DNA of 10,699 bases from JASJBU01 sp965372385 (GTDB lineage: Bacteria; Pseudomonadota; Gammaproteobacteria; Chromatiales; Chromatiaceae), in assembly GCA_965372385.1 (NCBI GenBank), contig CBDVCD010000105.1:1-10699 (forward strand), read 5' to 3'. The notes beneath the pieces were generated by a model, which was not told the origin of the DNA, did not search any database, and saw only the letters and a program-made list of their open reading frames with translations. The first letter of the stretch is position 1, and each line of letters starts with the position of its first letter. The position numbers and the translations under genes were made by a program. Of the stretch, positions 1-7,504 are shown one piece after another.

Positions 1-67
1 CTCTCTGTCTATCAAAAGCATAGTTCAGACCAACACTTAACGCAGACATAGCCTTTTAATAATACCG

Positions 68-532
68 CTATTTCGGGCTGAGCTGATCCTCCCGCAGATT
101 AGGGATGAAGTACTCCTCCGCATCGTCGATATCCACCGGGTTGCCCTCCTGGTCCACCAGCGGCTGCTCGAAGTCGGTCCAGCCGCGCAGACCGGTCTTC
201 AGTGAGACCACATTGGGGTAGCCGAGCATTTTCATGGAGAAGGCCGAAAGTACGCTGCGATAACCTGAACGGCAGACCACCACGATCTCCCGCTCACGCG
301 CCTTGACCAGTTCAGGTAGCGTCTCTTCATAATCCCATTCGCAGGCCGACTCCAGAATACCCCGGGGGGTACAGAGCGAGCCCTCGATGTGCATGGCGTC
401 ATACTCATAGGGCTCCCGCACATCCACGACGAGCAGATCCGGATTGGCCTGCAAGCGCTCCTCCAGGTCCCAGGGCATGATCTCCGCCACATCACCAAGA
501 CAATCACTGATCAGATCGAGAAATTTTTTCAT
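68..532 (-). CDS. Single-domain rhodanese-like sulfurtransferase
   Basis: This 154-aa protein is probably a cytoplasmic sulfurtransferase that carries sulfane sulfur as a persulfide on its active cysteine. The rhodanese fold is seen as VVDVREPYEYDAMHI at about residues 35-49, the active-site loop CRSGYRS at 87-93 with Cys87 as nucleophile, and the C-terminal LKTGLRGW motif at 111-118. No signal peptide or membrane segment is present. A roughly 18-residue N-terminal extension and a 35-residue acidic tail lie outside the domain. The start is supported by an AGGAAG ribosome site about 9 nt upstream. It begins 5 nt after the response regulator stop and so is probably translated from the same message. 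The natural acceptor and donor are not revealed by the sequence. The fold and active site are clear, the physiological role is not. Confidence 0.93.
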   Translation of the reverse strand: MKKFLDLISDCLGDVAEIMPWDLEERLQANPDLLVVDVREPYEYDAMHIEGSLCTPRGILESACEWDYEETLPELVKAREREIVVVCRSGYRSVLSAFSMKMLGYPNVVSLKTGLRGWTDFEQPLVDQEGNPVDIDDAEEYFIPNLREDQLSPK

Positions 533-537
533 AACTG

Positions 538-1212
538 CTAGCTTCCTGTTTCGGGGCGGCCTCTCGCACAGAGATTCTGCTCGACCGCGATAACGGCGGC
601 CTCCACCCGGGAATGGACATCGAGCTTGCGCAGGATCGCCTTGACATGCAGCTTGACCGTTCCGTCAGAGATTCCGAGATTCCGGGCAATCACCTTGTTG
701 CTCTGACCATCGGCCAGATGGCAGAGGATCTCACGCTCTCGCGGGGTAAGATCATCCAGAGAAGAGGTCAGGGGATCACTCGAGTGCATGTCTCCCTGCA
801 CCGCCTTGGCCAGGATGCCGGTCAGCTCCTTGGCCACCACGGTGTTGCCCTGCACAATCTCCCGCAGGGCATCGATCAGCTCGTCCGGTTCCATATCCTT
901 CAACAGGTAGCCCTGGGCACCATTCTGCAAGGCATCGATCACATCCTTCTCTTCCCGGCTGGTAGTCAGCATACTGATCGGCATCTTGTTCTGGGCCTTG
1001 CGCAGTTGGATCAACACCTCTATACCGGTCATGTCCGGCATGCGCATATCCAGCAGGACCACATCCGGTTGCTCATCGGCCACCAGTTCTATACCCTGCA
1101 GACAGTTCCCCACCGCTATCACCTCTATCCCACGGCGTTCCAGCAGCTCCAGCAATCCGATCCGGAACAGGGCATGATCATCGATCAACATTACCCGCAT
1201 CTGTTTACTCAT
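538..1212 (-). CDS. NarL/FixJ-family response regulator
   Basis: This 224-aa DNA-binding response regulator is the likely partner of the kinase encoded just upstream. The receiver domain covers residues 5-120: acidic pair D11/D12, phospho-acceptor D55 in DVVLLDMRMPD, switch residue T83 or T84, and K105 in YLLKD. A linker (about 121-152) leads to a LuxR-type helix-turn-helix at about 154-212, with LTPREREIL, the recognition region GISDGTVKLHVKAIL and the typical RKLDVHSRVEAA. Architecture and length match NarL/NarP. Its ATG overlaps the kinase stop by 4 nt (ATGA at 1209-1212), which indicates translational coupling. NarL proteins typically control nitrate or nitrite respiration genes. That role is inferred here, since the sensor lacks a nitrate-binding periplasmic domain and the true signal may differ. 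Confidence 0.95.
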   Translation of the reverse strand: MSKQMRVMLIDDHALFRIGLLELLERRGIEVIAVGNCLQGIELVADEQPDVVLLDMRMPDMTGIEVLIQLRKAQNKMPISMLTTSREEKDVIDALQNGAQGYLLKDMEPDELIDALREIVQGNTVVAKELTGILAKAVQGDMHSSDPLTSSLDDLTPREREILCHLADGQSNKVIARNLGISDGTVKLHVKAILRKLDVHSRVEAAVIAVEQNLCARGRPETGS

Positions 1213-2870
1213 CTCACTCTTTTCTTCCCGTCTATGATCAGCTCCACCCGGGTGCCCTCACCCGGTTCGCTCTCAATATGCAACTCCCCACCCAGGCGTC
1301 GTGCCCGTTCCTGCATGATGGAGAGACCGATGTGTTCCCCCGGGTTGCCCTTGGGTGCGGCGCCTTCGAAACCTATCCCATCATCCTCCACCAGCAGCAG
1401 ATAGTTTCCACTTGCCCTGCACCGCAACAAGACCCGCACGGTATGGGCCTGGGCATGCTTACGAATATTCGCCAGGGACTCCTGCACGATACGCAGGGTC
1501 TGCAACTCCCGGGTACTGTCCAGTTCCACCTTGCGGCAATCCGACTGAAAGAAGGTGGAGATACCGGTCTCCTGCTTGAATCGCTCAACCAGCTTTTCCA
1601 GGGCAGGGACAAGACCGCGCTGATCCATGGGTGCGCGAAAACTGTTGATCAGCTCCCGTAACTCATGGTGTGCCTCGTCGAGACCACTGTGGATTCTCCC
1701 AGCCCCCTGTTGCGCCTCGCTTTGCGCCCCCTTATTCTGCAGCGTCTCCTCCAACATCCGTACCTGAAATCGCAGGCTGGCCAGGGTTTGGGCCAGGGAG
1801 TCGTGCAACTCATGGGCCAACGAGGTCCGCTCTTCTACAATGGAGAGCCGGCGGGCTTCCGCGTCGGAGCGCTGTTTGGCCACCGCCATACCCAGATGAC
1901 CACCAATGGTGTTGAGGATAACCAGGACATCCTCCGGACCCGCATAGATACCGGGCTTGTCCACATAGAGATGATAGAAGCCCAGCACATCCCCATGGTA
2001 CCAGAGCGGCACTGAGACCCTTTCGATCTCATCGCTGCCATACATCTTACGGCCGTTACGCACACTGCACTCCTTGGGATCGTGCGCACAGAGAATATCA
2101 CCCGGTGACAACGCGATGCCGCATTGGCAGAGTTTGATCGGACGCATCTGCTCTTCACGGCAGAGCAGATCGTCCTGATCGATACTCCCCACCAAACGGA
2201 CCCGATCGTCCGCCAGCACGAGATGCACCGTAGCGGAGCGGCCACTTACCATGCGCTTGAATACGCGTAAATACTCAAGCAACAACTCATCCAGATTCTC
2301 CGAGCGATTTATGCCGGCCGACACATCATAGAGCACCCGCAGAGCGGTGGTCTTCTGGGCCAAACGGGAAGACTGGCGGGCAACGCGCACCTCCATATCC
2401 TCATAGATATCGGTCAACTCTTCACTCAGGCTGTCGATGTCCCGTGCCATACCGCTCAAAACCCCACTTTGCATCGGCGCATGGCTGACCACCGGCTCGC
2501 CCTGACAAACCTGGGTTACGGTCTTTTCCAAGGTAGCGAGGGGCCGCAACAACTGACTCTGGAGTCTTACCAGCAACACCAGAAATGAGATGCCGGCCAG
2601 GAGCACCGATATCAGTAGTATGGTGAGCAGTGGGTAGAGGGATTTTGCTGGGCTAATTAGCAGTACGGTCACACAGACCAGACCGCAGAGAATAGCAAAT
2701 CCCAACAGCCCGATCGGCAGCAGCAGGTGGCCGGTAAACAGAATGCGCAGGCTGGGCCAATAATTAGGATTCACCAGCCTTTTCAGATTCCACGCATCAC
2801 CCGCCTTTTCCGCTACGGTCAAGGAGATAGCAGCGTCAGTCTGATGGGAATGCTTGCCACCCAAAATCAT
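1209..2870 (-). CDS. NarX-like membrane sensor histidine kinase (HisKA_3) with cytoplasmic GAF-like domain
   Basis: This 553-aa kinase probably phosphorylates the adjacent NarL-like regulator. Two hydrophobic segments (about 46-72 and 79-102) are separated by only a few residues, so there is no periplasmic sensor of the kind found in E. coli NarX. A HAMP-like segment follows (about 103-160), then a GAF-like region (about 175-330) with five cysteines (C237, C248, C250, C261, C268). The kinase core shows EERTSLAHELHDSLAQ with phospho-acceptor His356, an N box with NIRKHA at 468-473, DDGIGF at 496-501 and HIGLSIMQERA at 513-523. No good Shine-Dalgarno is visible before the ATG, so the exact start is less certain. 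The gene begins 35 nt after the CCA gene stop, and its own stop overlaps the regulator. A redox, oxygen or metal signal sensed by the cysteines is an inference. Confidence 0.93.
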   Translation of the reverse strand: MILGGKHSHQTDAAISLTVAEKAGDAWNLKRLVNPNYWPSLRILFTGHLLLPIGLLGFAILCGLVCVTVLLISPAKSLYPLLTILLISVLLAGISFLVLLVRLQSQLLRPLATLEKTVTQVCQGEPVVSHAPMQSGVLSGMARDIDSLSEELTDIYEDMEVRVARQSSRLAQKTTALRVLYDVSAGINRSENLDELLLEYLRVFKRMVSGRSATVHLVLADDRVRLVGSIDQDDLLCREEQMRPIKLCQCGIALSPGDILCAHDPKECSVRNGRKMYGSDEIERVSVPLWYHGDVLGFYHLYVDKPGIYAGPEDVLVILNTIGGHLGMAVAKQRSDAEARRLSIVEERTSLAHELHDSLAQTLASLRFQVRMLEETLQNKGAQSEAQQGAGRIHSGLDEAHHELRELINSFRAPMDQRGLVPALEKLVERFKQETGISTFFQSDCRKVELDSTRELQTLRIVQESLANIRKHAQAHTVRVLLRCRASGNYLLLVEDDGIGFEGAAPKGNPGEHIGLSIMQERARRLGGELHIESEPGEGTRVELIIDGKKRVR

Positions 2871-2905
2871 AGACGGGACTCTAACACGATTCTCTGACAG
2901 GCGGT

Positions 2906-4054
2906 TTAGTCATTACCCCTGACCCTTTGCAGACGGATATCCAGCTGTTCCCGTTGCCGCTGTTTCAGCGCCTCTCCCAATGCAGCACCCGCCAATCCCT
3001 GGGCACGTAACTTGAGTACATCCACAGCTCTCACCGTCTCACGGGCCAATTCCAATTTAAGCAATACCGCTTGCATACGATCCGGCCAGAGTGCTCTGCA
3101 CGCAAGCAAAAATGCCGCATAGTGATGCGGCTGCCGCTCGGGCTTGAGCCGATTGATCATATCCAGCAACTGGCTGGATGTTATTTTGCCATGCACCAGT
3201 GGCCCCAACTCCAGCAGAGCCTTAAGTCGCTCTGTCTCCTCCCGGCGGGCACGAAGTCTATGGGTAAAGGCGGCCAGATCTTCCACCGTCGAGGCCGCCT
3301 GATACATCACCACGGCAAACCGCACAGCGACATCATCCGTGAGTTTTACCACCCGCTTCAGGGCTGCCATGGCATCCATCGCGGAGACGTCTTGATGGGT
3401 AGTCTGCCCATCCAGGCTGGCCGCCAACTCCGGAATCAGCCTGGTGAGTGCGCCACAGCGATGGAGTACCTCAAAAAACCGCCAGGGTTGCGGCTCGCCA
3501 AGGGCCTTCCACATCTCCTGATAGACCCTTTCCGGCTTCAGGCTGTGCAGATCCTCCGAGGCTGCCATCCTCTTCATCAGACCATGAGTACCATGGGCCA
3601 CCCGAAACCCCCAAGGACCCAGCTTGGCGGCAAACCGGGCGATGCGCAGCAGGCGCACCGGATCCTCCACGAAGGCCGGGGTGATATGCCGCAACAGCCC
3701 CTCGTCGAGATCCCCCCGGCCTTGGCAGAGATCGATAAGCTGGCCATTCTCGTCCAATGCCATGGCGTTGATGGTGAGGTCGCGGCGCCGCAGATCCTGC
3801 TCCAGGGTGACGTCCGAACCCGCATAGACTTTGAATCCTTTATAGCCCGGCCCGGTTTTCTCTTCGGTACGGGCCAGGGCGTACTCCTCACCGCTCTCGG
3901 GATGGATAAAGACCGGAAACGCCGCATCCGCCCGGCTGAAACCTGCCTCCAGCATCTCCTCCTCGGTCGCACCGACCACCACCCAGTCACGGTCATAGAC
4001 CGGTAATTCCAGCAGCTGATCCCGCACCGCACCACCCACGAGATAGGTCTTCAA
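2906..4054 (-). CDS. cca: CCA tRNA nucleotidyltransferase (bacterial CCA-adding enzyme)
   Basis: This cytoplasmic enzyme adds or repairs the 3'-terminal CCA of tRNAs using CTP and ATP. I place the start at the TTG at 4054-4052, giving 382 aa, because the family opening KTYLVGGAVRDQLL follows directly, an AAGGAG ribosome site lies 5 nt upstream, and the numbering then matches E. coli (catalytic D21 and D23 in DRDW). An in-frame GTG at 4081 would add nine atypical residues. Other motifs are GPGYKGF, RRRDLTINAMA and EDPVRLLRIARFAAK. E. coli CCA is slightly longer and has a C-terminal HD phosphohydrolase domain. Here the matching stretch reads RFAVVMYQAAS where RFAALCHDLGK-type sequence is expected, so the HD metal ligands are missing. 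The start overlaps the ABC exporter stop (TTGA), implying coupled translation. Confidence 0.95.
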   Translation of the reverse strand: MKTYLVGGAVRDQLLELPVYDRDWVVVGATEEEMLEAGFSRADAAFPVFIHPESGEEYALARTEEKTGPGYKGFKVYAGSDVTLEQDLRRRDLTINAMALDENGQLIDLCQGRGDLDEGLLRHITPAFVEDPVRLLRIARFAAKLGPWGFRVAHGTHGLMKRMAASEDLHSLKPERVYQEMWKALGEPQPWRFFEVLHRCGALTRLIPELAASLDGQTTHQDVSAMDAMAALKRVVKLTDDVAVRFAVVMYQAASTVEDLAAFTHRLRARREETERLKALLELGPLVHGKITSSQLLDMINRLKPERQPHHYAAFLLACRALWPDRMQAVLLKLELARETVRAVDVLKLRAQGLAGAALGEALKQRQREQLDIRLQRVRGND

Positions 4055-5835
4055 CCTCGCTCCTTCTGCTGCAACCGCCACATCTGAGCGTAGAGCCCGC
4101 CTTGCGCAAGCAGCTCTCGATGGGTGCCCTGCTCCCGGATATGCCCTTGATCCATCACCAGGATGCGGTCCGCATCCACCACGGTGGAGAGACGATGGGC
4201 GATCACCAGGGTGGTGTGGTCCTTTGCCACCTCCCGCAGGGTCTCCTGGATCGCCTGCTCGGTCTTGCTATCCAGGGAGGAGGTGGCCTCGTCGAACAGC
4301 AGGATACGCGGCCGTTTCAGCATCGCCCGGGCGATGGCGATGCGCTGTTTCTCCCCACCAGAGAGCTTCAGACCCCGCTCGCCCACCAGGGTCTCATAGC
4401 CTTCCGGCAGGGAGTCTATGAACTCGGCGATATGCGCGATACGGGCCGCTGCCTCGATCTCCGCGCGGCTGGCGTCAGGCCGACCATAGGCGAGATTATA
4501 GAGGATCGAATCGTTGAACAGCACCGTGTCCTGGGGCACGATACCGATCACCTCGCGCAGGCTGCCCTGGGTCACGTGGCGCACATCCTGGTCGTCCAGC
4601 AGCACCCGACCGCCGGTGACATCGTAGAATCGGAACAGCAGCCGTGACAGGGTCGACTTGCCCGCCCCGCTGTGGCCCACCACCGCCACCTTCTCGCCGG
4701 CAAGGATGGTGAAATCGACCCGGTGCAGGATCTGCCGCTCCCGTTGATAGGCGAAATCCACCTGTTCGAAGCGTACCTCGCCCCGCCTCAGTTGCAACGG
4801 CCTGGCATCGGGCGCATCGGTGATCTCCGGCTTACGCTCCAGCAGTTTGAAGATCAGATCCATATCCGCCAGGGAGTATTTGATCTGCCGGTAGACGATG
4901 CCGAGAAAGTTGAGGGGGATGAAGAGCTGCAGCAGAAAGGCATTGACCAGCACCAGATCACCAATACTCATACTCCCCTCCACCACCCCATCGGCAGCGA
5001 AGATCATGATGAAGGTGACACCGACCGCAATGATCCCGCCCTGACCGATGTTGAGCAGGGACATGGAGGTCTGGCTCTTCACCGCGTTCTCCTCCCAGTC
5101 CGCCAGGGTGTTGTCGAACCGGTTCAGCTCCAACTGCTCATTGCCGAAATACTTCACCGTCTCATAGTTGATCAGGCTGTCGAAGGCATGGGAGTTGGCC
5201 TGGGAGTCGAGCTTGTTCATCGTATGGCGATACTCCATGCGCCACTCGGTGATCGCCAGGGTGAAGGCGACATAGACCGCCACGGTAGCAAAGGTGATCA
5301 GGGTGAAGATGATGGCGTACTGGGTCAGCAGCACCAGCGTCACCAGAGTGAACTCCACCAGCATCGGCAGGATACTGAAGACCATGTAGTTGAGGATCGA
5401 GCTGACCGAACGGGTACCCCGCTCCAGGTCCCGGCTGATCGCACCGGTCTGGCGCTCCAGATGAAAGCGCAGGGAGAGGTCGTGCAGATGACTCAGGACC
5501 CGGTTGGAGAGCCTGCGCATGGCCCGATAGCGCACCCGGGCGAATATCGCATCCCGCAGTTCGTTGAAGAGCGAGCTGCTCAGACGCAACAGGCCGTAGC
5601 CCAGCAGCAGAAACAGAGGCAACACCAACAGGGCCTTGTCCCCCTGTTCCAGGGTATCCACGATCTGTTTCAACACCAGCGGGATTCCCACGTTCGCCAC
5701 CTTGGCCAGCACCAGGCAACCCAGGGCGAACAGAGCCCGACCGCGATACTCCCAGAGAAAAGGCAGCATATTGCGCAGATTGTGGAGGTCGCGCCGATCT
5801 TTGTGGACCCTGGACTGGGCTATAACGTGGGACAT
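4051..5835 (-). CDS. Atm1/HMT1-type ABC exporter, fused permease and ATPase
   Basis: This 594-aa half-transporter should dimerise in the inner membrane. An ABC exporter transmembrane domain occupies about residues 35-325 with around six hydrophobic segments, and the nucleotide-binding domain runs from about 352 to 590. The Walker A is GHSGAGKS (387-394), Q-loop IVPQD (432-436), signature LSGGE (491-495), Walker B ILLFDE (511-516) and H-loop His547. The transmembrane motif NYETVKYFGNE at 223-233 and RQIKYSLADMD at 316-326 are hallmarks of the Atm1/ABCB7/HMT1 group, whose studied members export glutathione-linked sulfur or metal species. Substrate here is inferred. It is the first gene of the leftward array and overlaps the CCA gene by 4 nt. 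No clear Shine-Dalgarno precedes the ATG, so a slightly different start is possible. Confidence 0.93.
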   Translation of the reverse strand: MSHVIAQSRVHKDRRDLHNLRNMLPFLWEYRGRALFALGCLVLAKVANVGIPLVLKQIVDTLEQGDKALLVLPLFLLLGYGLLRLSSSLFNELRDAIFARVRYRAMRRLSNRVLSHLHDLSLRFHLERQTGAISRDLERGTRSVSSILNYMVFSILPMLVEFTLVTLVLLTQYAIIFTLITFATVAVYVAFTLAITEWRMEYRHTMNKLDSQANSHAFDSLINYETVKYFGNEQLELNRFDNTLADWEENAVKSQTSMSLLNIGQGGIIAVGVTFIMIFAADGVVEGSMSIGDLVLVNAFLLQLFIPLNFLGIVYRQIKYSLADMDLIFKLLERKPEITDAPDARPLQLRRGEVRFEQVDFAYQRERQILHRVDFTILAGEKVAVVGHSGAGKSTLSRLLFRFYDVTGGRVLLDDQDVRHVTQGSLREVIGIVPQDTVLFNDSILYNLAYGRPDASRAEIEAAARIAHIAEFIDSLPEGYETLVGERGLKLSGGEKQRIAIARAMLKRPRILLFDEATSSLDSKTEQAIQETLREVAKDHTTLVIAHRLSTVVDADRILVMDQGHIREQGTHRELLAQGGLYAQMWRLQQKERG

Positions 5836-5982
5836 GCTAATATGCGCCGCAAATGTAAATCGGTAGATTCTATCGGATTCAGCAACGAATGCGCGGAATC
5901 ACCGGTTTTTTATATGGAATCGGCGATCGCGGCCTGCCGGATAATCTGCCGACTCGGTTAACGCTAACTTGAAATCAGACAG
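5836..5982. other. Divergent intergenic region between ABC exporter and S24-like gene
   Basis: This 147-nt gap separates the leftward and rightward transcription units and should hold promoters for both. Local structure includes direct repeats of GGAATC (about 5895-5900 and 5916-5921), a repeated CTGCCG (5934-5939 and 5946-5951), and an AT-rich stretch TTTTTTATAT around 5906-5915. A GATAAT at 5940-5945 could be a plus-strand -10 element, but I see no convincing -35 at the right distance. No confident promoter can be assigned on either strand. Confidence 0.4.
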
Positions 5983-6339
5983 ATGAGCAACGATTGCAGT
6001 TACAACGAACTCTACCCACTCCAGGTGCTGGATGACAGTATGGAACCGGAATTTCCGCAGAAGTGCGTGATCCTCATCGAACCCTCCGAGGTCTGTGCCA
6101 CCGGCGCCTACATCCTGGCCGAGGTGAATGGCGAACGCTGGTTCCGTCAATATCTAGCGGGTGGCGAACAGGGCAATCGGCTGGTGGCGCTAAAGAAAGG
6201 GTTTACGGAAATCAACCTGGATGATCAGGAATTCAAAATATTGGGGGTGATCGTCCAGCGCAATATTGGCCGCAAGATCAAGCATTACCATCCCTATGTG
6301 CCCGGCGGTGAATCCCCCAAGACTATCGAACTCAATTAG
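5983..6339 (+). CDS. Stand-alone S24/LexA-like peptidase-fold protein, probably catalytically inactive
   Basis: This 118-aa protein resembles the C-terminal self-cleavage domain of LexA/UmuD/phage repressors without any DNA-binding domain. The segment VLDDSMEPEFPQKCVILIEPS (residues 15-35) corresponds to the S24 block around the nucleophile, with Ser19-Met20 conserved. GAYILAEVNGERWFRQYL (41-58) corresponds to the strand that carries the general-base lysine, as in the VKRL of LexA. Here that position appears to be Arg55, so proteolysis is doubtful. RLVALKKGF and ILGVIVQ complete the fold. No signal peptide is present. The only available start is ATG 5983, because an in-frame stop lies just upstream, and its ribosome site is weak. 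The adaptor gene begins 20 nt after its stop, so they are probably co-transcribed. A signalling or scaffold role is possible but unproven. Confidence 0.8.
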   Translation: MSNDCSYNELYPLQVLDDSMEPEFPQKCVILIEPSEVCATGAYILAEVNGERWFRQYLAGGEQGNRLVALKKGFTEINLDDQEFKILGVIVQRNIGRKIKHYHPYVPGGESPKTIELN

Positions 6340-6359
6340 GGCTGAGCCGCGCACACGCC

Positions 6360-7418
6360 ATGAACTTCAGGCACTCTGCCTCCCTGCTGCTGACCGCCAT
6401 ACTGATTGTTTCCGTCACCGTCTCCTGCACCCGGACTGATGAGGGAGACGAAAAAAAACCCAAAAAGAGCCGCACGCCCAAGAGTCACCTGGTGGTGACG
6501 GAAACTGTTTCCATTCGCTCTATCGGTCTCTCCCACGAGCGCAGCGGCACGCTACGGGCACGCCAGTCGGTGCGTATCTTCAATCAGGAAGAGGGACGCA
6601 TCACCGAACTGCCCTTTTATGAAGGCGACAAGGTCAGGACCGGAGAGCGTCTTGTGCGGCTCGAAGACGATCTGTTGAAGGCCGAACTGGACAAAACCAG
6701 AGCAACCACCCTGCTGGCCACTGGTGATCTGCGACGTCTGCAGGGGCTGGCGAAGCACAAAGCCGTCTCGGATGAAGAGCTGGCTCAGGCCAGGACCGCA
6801 CTGAATGTGGCCGAGGCGGAACAGAAAATGTTGGAGATCCGCCTGGGTTACACCCTGATTCGGGCCCCTTTCAGTGGTGTAATCAGCCAGCGTCTGGTGG
6901 AGCCGGGCGATGTGGTGTCACGCCATACCCACCTGCTGAGTTTGATCGATCCTAAGTCACTGATCACCGAGATCCATATTTCCGATCTGCTGCTGAGCCA
7001 GATCAATCTTGGCGACCCGGTAAAGATGCGTATCGACGGACTGGGCAAACAGATCTATTCGGGCAAAATCCTGCGCATCCACCCGGCGCTCGACCCCAAG
7101 ACCCGCATGGGTGTAGTAGAGGTGATACTCGACCCGGTACCTGAGAGGGCAAGACCGGGGCAGTTCTGCCGGGTTACCCTGGAAACTGCCGCCAGTCAGC
7201 GCATCATGATCCCGTTCCGCGCCCTGCAGCGGGACAATCGGGGTGAATATGTCTACCGCCTGGGTCAGGACAACAAGGTTAACCGGGCAGATGTGGAAAG
7301 CGGCATCCGTGTTGCCGATCGGGTTGAGATCATCCAGGGCCTCAAGACCGATGAACAGATTGTGGTGAAGGGATTTCTCGGACTGCGGGAGGGTAACCAG
7401 GTCGAACCGGTCGATTAA
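6360..7418 (+). CDS. RND-type efflux periplasmic adaptor (membrane fusion protein), probable lipoprotein
   Basis: This 352-aa protein would link an inner membrane pump to an outer membrane channel. The N-terminus is a hydrophobic signal (about 8-22) ending in VTVSC. Cys23 is a plausible lipidation site, although Thr at -3 makes the lipobox non-standard. A charged Lys-rich linker follows. The adaptor body shows the first lipoyl half (GRITELPFYEGDKVRTGERLVRLED, about 76-100), a short helical hairpin (about 101-158), the second lipoyl half with YTLIRAPFSGVISQRLVEPGDVV, then beta-barrel and membrane-proximal domains ending in GLKTDEQIVVKGFLGLREGNQV. The family is unmistakable. What is odd is that no RND or ABC pump gene follows, as would be usual. 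The next gene is a 77-aa protein. Partner and substrate are therefore unknown. Confidence 0.92.
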   Translation: MNFRHSASLLLTAILIVSVTVSCTRTDEGDEKKPKKSRTPKSHLVVTETVSIRSIGLSHERSGTLRARQSVRIFNQEEGRITELPFYEGDKVRTGERLVRLEDDLLKAELDKTRATTLLATGDLRRLQGLAKHKAVSDEELAQARTALNVAEAEQKMLEIRLGYTLIRAPFSGVISQRLVEPGDVVSRHTHLLSLIDPKSLITEIHISDLLLSQINLGDPVKMRIDGLGKQIYSGKILRIHPALDPKTRMGVVEVILDPVPERARPGQFCRVTLETAASQRIMIPFRALQRDNRGEYVYRLGQDNKVNRADVESGIRVADRVEIIQGLKTDEQIVVKGFLGLREGNQVEPVD

Positions 7419-7443
7419 CACTCAGTGAAAAATCCGCTACTAT
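7415..7443 (+). promoter_or_regulatory. Probable sigma-70 promoter of the 77-aa HMA-like gene
   Basis: TTAACA at 7415-7420 (5 of 6 matches to the -35 consensus) is separated by exactly 17 nt from TACTAT at 7438-7443 (4 of 6 to the -10). The -35 box overlaps the stop codon of the adaptor gene. This would give the small gene its own transcript with a leader of about 55 nt. The match is by eye only. Confidence 0.5.
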
Positions 7444-7492
7444 ATTTATCCACTTCATGAATCGGCCAATACAGCGCTGTCACTAGTCAATT

Positions 7493-7497
7493 AGGAG
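7493..7497 (+). promoter_or_regulatory. Shine-Dalgarno of the 77-aa gene
   Basis: AGGAG lies 7 nt before the ATG at 7505, an ideal spacing, and fixes the start of the small HMA-like gene. Confidence 0.8.
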
Positions 7498-7504
7498 TTG
7501 TACC

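Noticed and set aside
48..71. ATAGC/GCTAT hairpin as terminator of the leftward array
   Set aside because: Only five base pairs, a long AT-rich loop, overlap with the rhodanese stop and no T-run in the right place.
613..1404. Plus-strand frame opposite the response regulator and the kinase 3' end
   Set aside because: It is rich in H, L and Q, has no recognisable domain, and lies opposite two certain genes.
3071..4006. Plus-strand frame of 311 codons opposite the CCA gene
   Set aside because: No family features, and the CCA motifs on the other strand are unambiguous.
4672..5961. Long plus-strand open frame (429 codons) opposite the ABC exporter
   Set aside because: Its composition is dominated by Q, H, D and G without any domain, and it is exactly antisense to a well-supported ABC exporter with all motifs. 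It is a by-product of GC-rich codon use.
5899..6150. Minus-strand 83-codon frame across the divergent promoter region
   Set aside because: It overlaps the S24-like gene in antisense and has no ribosome site or recognisable motif.
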